DNA of 8,669 bases. Source: Anaerolineae bacterium (GTDB taxonomy: Bacteria > Chloroflexota > Anaerolineae > Promineifilales > Promineifilaceae). The stretch is taken from assembly GCA_014879345.1 (NCBI GenBank), contig JACSSI010000167.1, positions 1 through 8,669 of the forward strand. Reading direction: 5' to 3'. The translations under genes and the position numbers were made by a program. Positions 5,659 to 8,669 of the stretch are shown in pieces. The first letter of the stretch is position 1. Each line of letters starts with the position of its first letter. The notes below the pieces were generated by a model. The model saw nothing but the letters and a program-made list of their open reading frames with translations. It made no database searches and had not been told where the DNA came from.

Positions 5659-8040
5659 CTAAGGACAGGCGCCCCTCGTATCACCGTGACCCAGGTGTCC
5701 GCCAAGTGCAGATTGAGGCACTGTTTTTGTCTGTTCGGCGGGGGAGCCAGGTTTGTGACAGATGGTTACATTTCCACCATCGTCTGTACCATTATCACCA
5801 TCGCCAGGCGGCGGCGGTGGCGTAGGCACATCGGACGGTGTGTAGAGGATGATGATTTGTTCAATCTGAATCGTGCCATCTTCGGCCACACAAGCCACAA
5901 TCATAACCACGCTGCCCACTTTGAGTTCGCCTTCAAGCGCAACCTCATCCATATCGAGGCTGGTGCCATTGCTTAACGTTAGAGTACCACTGCCGATTTG
6001 GGTGACAACGGCCGTTACCGTCACACAACCCTCGTCAACCGCCCCACGCAAGCGGTCAATGCGCGTCGCCAACCAGATGCCATCTTCCATAATCCGCGCC
6101 GTCACCCGCACCAGATCACCCACTTCAATATCTTCGTCGATGCGGGTGTCGTTGTTTGTGTCCAGGGGTAAACCGTTAACCACCCAGGGATCAATTTCAT
6201 CTACCGTGCCAGCGAAAATAATTTCAAACAAGTAATCATCATCCAGGAGCGTAATGCTGTCCGCCAGCCAGGTGCCATCTGGCAAGATACGACCCGTCAC
6301 CTGCACCGCATCGCCCACCACAATGTCATCGTCAATGAGTGTATTGGCAGACGTGATGAAGCCAATGCCAGCTACCTGCCACGGATCGATGCTTTGCACC
6401 TCACCAGAAATGTTGAAGGTCGCCAGAGTGGTGTCAACACGCTCAATACTACTGGCAAGCCAGGTCTGGTCTTCGAGAATAAGCCCTTTCACCTGAACGA
6501 TGTCACCAACCAGGATGTTGTGGGAAACGGCCGTTTCGCCATCCACCATAATCGTCACGCCAGAAATGAGCCACATCTCATCACTCATCTGCTGCACCAC
6601 ACCAGTGAAAGCAAAGGGATAACCCGTTTCATCAGGCAAACGCACAATGCTGGCGGCCGTTAGAGAACCATCAGACCCAATCATGCCCGTAACGTGGACT
6701 GTATCATTCAGTTCAATCTCATCATCAATTTCACTGTCATCATTGATTTGAATGGTTTGTCCGGCAACAAGCCACGCCTCATCACCCATCTCAGTAACAA
6801 TGCCCGTGAGGCTGAATTGATTGGCGGGAGAGTCTTGCACCAACGCAATATAGTCAGCGATGTTTTGCCCATCTGCGGCCAGATAACCCGTCACAAACAC
6901 GCTATCACCAATCTGGGGATCGCCACTAATGATCGTGTTTTCGTTGACAACAAAGGCTTGCCCGGCAATGATCCAGGAATCTCCTTTGGCACTCAGTTCA
7001 CCCTGCCCCGTGATGGTAAATGCGGGTGTCGTGGGAGGTTCATTCGCTGGAATCGTGGTGAGTTTACCGGGCGTCACGGAAACTGTGTGGCTGCTGCCAG
7101 TCACATCAACGCGCCCTTCCGAAACGGCAATGCGGGAAAACTGTTCAGGGGCGACGCTAACCTGGAATTTCGTGCCTCGAGCAATGCCAGAGCCATCAGG
7201 TGTCAACACTTCGTAGAGAGAGCCACCATCATTGCGAAACTGCACGGCATGTCGGCTTTCGCCCTGCCATTGATTGAGCAAGACGGTGCGGAAACCAGTT
7301 TCAGGACGCTGTGCATCAAGTTGTTCGATGGTCAAGCCGGTGTTTGGGCCAAGAGTGGCAGCACTGTCATCGTAGAAAGTGAGCTTGGCGCTTGAAAGTG
7401 CGCCCGTACGAATTTGTGTGCCTGCTGCCAGCGCATGTAAACCAGTGACGGCTTGCCAGGAGCCACCAGATTCCTGTATTTCGACCAGTCCCTGAATATC
7501 GGTAAGCGCTGCCAAACCGGGGCCAGTCGCCAGAGCTGCCGACAGAACTGGCAGGTAAGTGGTAGTGGTCGAGTTTGCTGCTGTTGCAGGATCGACCGCC
7601 GCCATTTCAACAGATTCGGCGGGTTGTTGTTCGGTGTGGGTGGTTTCTTCGGAAACGGCCGTTTCCTTTTCAATCTTCTGCGCCAACTCCAACTCAGACG
7701 CAGGACGGTTCGCCCACAAGCCGATGGCAAGCATAACAACAACCACCACCGCCATCGCCCCAGCCATACGCACCGGCGAGTTAAAAAAGTTAGCCAATAA
7801 GACGAAAAAACCAACCTTTTCAGATTCGGTTACGGGTGGCGGAGCAGCAGAAAGCAGTGCCGCTCGCTGGGCCGCCACTGATGCGGCTACCGGCACAGGT
7901 GCCTGGATTTGTTGTAACTGAGCAGCCAACTGCAATAACTCAGCATCTTCGGCTGAAAGCCCAGCCTGGCAAGCTGCCAAAGACTCCCCCGCTTCCAATC
8001 GTTCTAAACGTTCTTGTAAAATATCATCTTGTTCGTTCAT
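5659..8040 (-). CDS. Membrane anti-sigma factor with FecR-like domain and six DUF5666-type repeats
   Basis: A 793-residue single-pass membrane protein, 12 bp downstream of an ECF sigma gene. Residues 1-60 form a cytoplasmic helical head (LQERLERLEAGESLAACQAG) of the kind seen before Chloroflexota anti-sigma factors. A hydrophobic segment spans about 90-110 (AGAMAVVVVVMLAIGLWA), followed by a Ser/Thr/Glu-rich linker. Residues about 205-315 resemble FecR (AAGTQIRTGALSSAKLTF; SGIARGTKFQV; AVSEGRVDV). Six roughly 60-residue DUF5666-like beta repeats follow (341-733), then a Pro/Gly/Asp linker (734-756) and a Cys/His tail (757-793: CHKPG and GHLGHGD). The start has AGGGGG 5 bases upstream. Its inferred role is to hold the partner sigma factor at the membrane and release it on an envelope signal. 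No classic HxxxCxxC zinc motif was found in the head. Confidence 0.88.
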   Translation of the reverse strand: MNEQDDILQERLERLEAGESLAACQAGLSAEDAELLQLAAQLQQIQAPVPVAASVAAQRAALLSAAPPPVTESEKVGFFVLLANFFNSPVRMAGAMAVVVVVMLAIGLWANRPASELELAQKIEKETAVSEETTHTEQQPAESVEMAAVDPATAANSTTTTYLPVLSAALATGPGLAALTDIQGLVEIQESGGSWQAVTGLHALAAGTQIRTGALSSAKLTFYDDSAATLGPNTGLTIEQLDAQRPETGFRTVLLNQWQGESRHAVQFRNDGGSLYEVLTPDGSGIARGTKFQVSVAPEQFSRIAVSEGRVDVTGSSHTVSVTPGKLTTIPANEPPTTPAFTITGQGELSAKGDSWIIAGQAFVVNENTIISGDPQIGDSVFVTGYLAADGQNIADYIALVQDSPANQFSLTGIVTEMGDEAWLVAGQTIQINDDSEIDDEIELNDTVHVTGMIGSDGSLTAASIVRLPDETGYPFAFTGVVQQMSDEMWLISGVTIMVDGETAVSHNILVGDIVQVKGLILEDQTWLASSIERVDTTLATFNISGEVQSIDPWQVAGIGFITSANTLIDDDIVVGDAVQVTGRILPDGTWLADSITLLDDDYLFEIIFAGTVDEIDPWVVNGLPLDTNNDTRIDEDIEVGDLVRVTARIMEDGIWLATRIDRLRGAVDEGCVTVTAVVTQIGSGTLTLSNGTSLDMDEVALEGELKVGSVVMIVACVAEDGTIQIEQIIILYTPSDVPTPPPPPGDGDNGTDDGGNVTICHKPGSPAEQTKTVPQSALGGHLGHGDTRGACP
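5662..5772 (-). other. CHKPG...HLGHGD C-terminal module of the anti-sigma protein
   Basis: Residues 757-793 read NVTICHKPG, then a TVPQSALGGHLGHGD segment, ending in RGACP. This short module with C761, H762, H782, H785 and C792 recurs at the C-termini of secreted bacterial proteins. The spaced Cys and His residues would suit a metal site or a disulfide. It sits at the outermost end of the predicted extracellular part. Confidence 0.65.
5842..7020 (-). repeat. Array of six DUF5666-like repeats in the anti-sigma protein
   Basis: Repeat units cover residues about 341-402, 409-469, 476-536, 542-600, 606-665 and 672-733. Each starts with an F.(I/L/F)(T/S)G.V strand, then W.(V/I).G, then an Asp-rich turn ahead of V(G/N)D.V.V.G. 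It closes with DG.W(L)A.SI..(L/V). The last unit is the most diverged and has lost the W.(V/I).G strand. The copies have diverged at the DNA level, so this is an old expansion and not a recent tandem duplication. Confidence 0.8.
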
Positions 8041-8052
8041 ACTTTCCCCCTG

Positions 8053-8595
8053 TTATTGCAGGGCGGCACGAAGTGCCTTTAAGCCGCGGTGTTGGTGAGA
8101 CTTCACAGCGGCAACAGAGTAATCAAGCGTTTCAGCTACTTCTTGCAGAGAATAACCAGCGAGAAAGCGCAGTTCTACAACTTCCCGCTGGGTGGGATCA
8201 AGGGCTGCCAATGCTTCCTGCACAGTGGCCAGGGTGAGATTATTCTCTGCAACAATATCGGGGTTTGTCTCAAAACTTATCATCGTTTCTACATCCTGAA
8301 GGGGAACGGCCGTTTTGCCTTGCCGTTTACGAAATTCATCTGTGACAAGGTTTCGGGCGATGCGGTACAACCATGCCCGAAAGGGCGTCTCGTTAATTTT
8401 GTAACCTGATAAGCCGCTCACCATCCTGGTAAAGGTTTCACCGGTCAAATCTTCAGCAAGCTGCTGGTTTCCAACCCGTGACCACACAAACCGAAAAATA
8501 TGCATCTGGTGACGGTCATATAAAGCACCAATGGCTGTAATGTCACCTTGTTGGGCGCGTTTGACGAGTTCGTTATCTCTTTGTGAATCAAGCAC
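8053..8595 (-). CDS. ECF (sigma-70 family) RNA polymerase sigma factor
   Basis: A 180-residue extracytoplasmic-function sigma factor, a normal length for the group. Region 2 covers about 24-92, including AEDLTGETFTRM (47-58) and the -10-recognising helix PFRAWLYRIARNLVTDEFRK (71-90). Region 4 covers about 126-178, with the helix-turn-helix YSLQEVAETLDYSVAAVKSHQHRGLKALR-like stretch (148-176) for the -35 element. The two are joined by a short linker and no extra C-terminal domain is present. The GTG at 8595 is the first possible start after an in-frame TGA at 8602-8604. The nearest AGGA-like sequence is rather distant, at about 12 bases. It is followed 12 bp downstream by its presumed membrane anti-sigma factor, so the two are almost certainly co-transcribed and functionally paired. 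Confidence 0.95.
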   Translation of the reverse strand: MLDSQRDNELVKRAQQGDITAIGALYDRHQMHIFRFVWSRVGNQQLAEDLTGETFTRMVSGLSGYKINETPFRAWLYRIARNLVTDEFRKRQGKTAVPLQDVETMISFETNPDIVAENNLTLATVQEALAALDPTQREVVELRFLAGYSLQEVAETLDYSVAAVKSHQHRGLKALRAALQ

Positions 8596-8639
8596 TGAAT
8601 GTCAGGTTCCTTTTTAGGTTTGCGTCGATTCTACTGAAG

Positions 8640-8666
8640 ATAACGAAACAATCGAAAAAAGGATTC
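8640..8666 (-). promoter_or_regulatory. Possible ECF-type promoter of the sigma/anti-sigma operon
   Basis: On the minus strand, GAATCC (8666-8661) and CGTTAT (8645-8640) are arranged like the GGAAC / CGTC pair of ECF-dependent promoters, with about 16 bases between the GAATC and CGTT cores. It would fit autoregulation of the sigma gene. A competing sigma-70-type -10 (TAGAAT, 8633-8628) lacks a good -35. Confidence 0.3.
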
Positions 8667-8669
8667 AAA

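Larger units (their letters stand above)
241..8313. repeat. Dispersed palindrome ACGGCCGT (HIP-like), 14 copies
   Basis: Exact ACGGCCGT begins at 241, 1096, 3175, 3392, 3979, 4149, 4353, 4458, 4711, 5254, 6008, 6527, 7655 and 8306. Eleven copies extend to the 10-bp palindrome AACGGCCGTT (all except 241, 4353 and 4711). Three more sites keep the CGGCCG core with a changed edge (726, 5158, 6653). A random 8-mer would be expected about 0.13 times in a window this size. Every exact copy lies inside a predicted gene, none in the roughly 590 bases of intergenic DNA. The coordinates given span from the first to the last copy. Confidence 0.9.

Noticed and set aside
5569..5976. A 135-codon open frame on the + strand beginning in the intergenic hairpin
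   Set aside because: It starts in the inverted repeat and runs antisense through the end of the anti-sigma gene. The product is Cys/Arg/His-rich with no family pattern.
6694..7395. A 233-codon open frame on the + strand
   Set aside because: It is antisense to the FecR and repeat region of the anti-sigma gene, has no ribosome site or recognisable domain, and its composition mirrors the opposite strand's codons.
8600..8608. AACCTGACA on the minus strand ahead of the sigma gene, matching part of the 42-54 arm
   Set aside because: Only 9 bases match and the dyad is incomplete, so chance is a sufficient explanation.
1..8669. A complete defence, CRISPR, toxin-antitoxin or mobile element system
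   Set aside because: No nuclease, transposase, integrase, spacer array or toxin pair was found. The EAD-like protein alone does not make a system.

Overview
The window reads as a bacterial chromosome segment, most likely from Chloroflexota (Anaerolineae-like). That placement rests on gene style, not on a marker gene. The clues are a class III cyclase behind an SRPBCC-like and zinc-ribbon N-terminus, a double DinB-fold protein, an ECF sigma factor paired with a FecR/DUF5666-type anti-sigma factor, and near-balanced base composition with mixed ATG and GTG starts. No rRNA, tRNA, CRISPR array, transposase or phage gene was found. About 93% of the window is coding.

Layout. Positions 1-86 hold a 13-bp perfect inverted repeat ahead of a large nucleotide cyclase gene (87-1937, +). 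Two hairpins sit at its 3' end. Then come three tightly spaced + strand genes, probably one operon: a tandem DinB-fold protein (2012-3046), a HEAT/DUF1186-like protein (3062-3946) and a sugar phosphate isomerase/epimerase-type TIM barrel (3951-4787). A 232-bp intergenic region carries a good sigma-70-type promoter and a REP-like element in the predicted leader of a 181-aa protein (5020-5565, +). That protein appears to be two effector-associated (EAD) or death-like helical domains with no enzymatic part. It converges on a minus-strand pair: an ECF sigma factor (8595-8053) and, 12 bp downstream, a 793-aa membrane anti-sigma factor (8040-5659). The anti-sigma factor has a FecR-like domain, six DUF5666-type repeats and a CHKPG...HLGHGD tail. 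A hairpin with an extra repeat unit fills the gap between the convergent genes.

How the genes work together. The sigma/anti-sigma pair is a classic envelope-sensing switch. The cyclase presumably makes a cyclic nucleotide signal in response to something bound by its N-terminal domains. The three-gene operon has no obvious shared pathway. The EAD protein looks like an adaptor whose partner lies outside the window.

The strongest unexplained signal is a dispersed palindrome, ACGGCCGT (usually AACGGCCGTT). It occurs 14 times, against roughly 0.13 expected for a random 8-mer. All 14 copies are inside genes, on both coding strands and in all three reading phases. It behaves like the highly iterated palindrome HIP1 of cyanobacteria but has a different sequence. 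It is absent from the DinB gene and from the cyclase catalytic domain.
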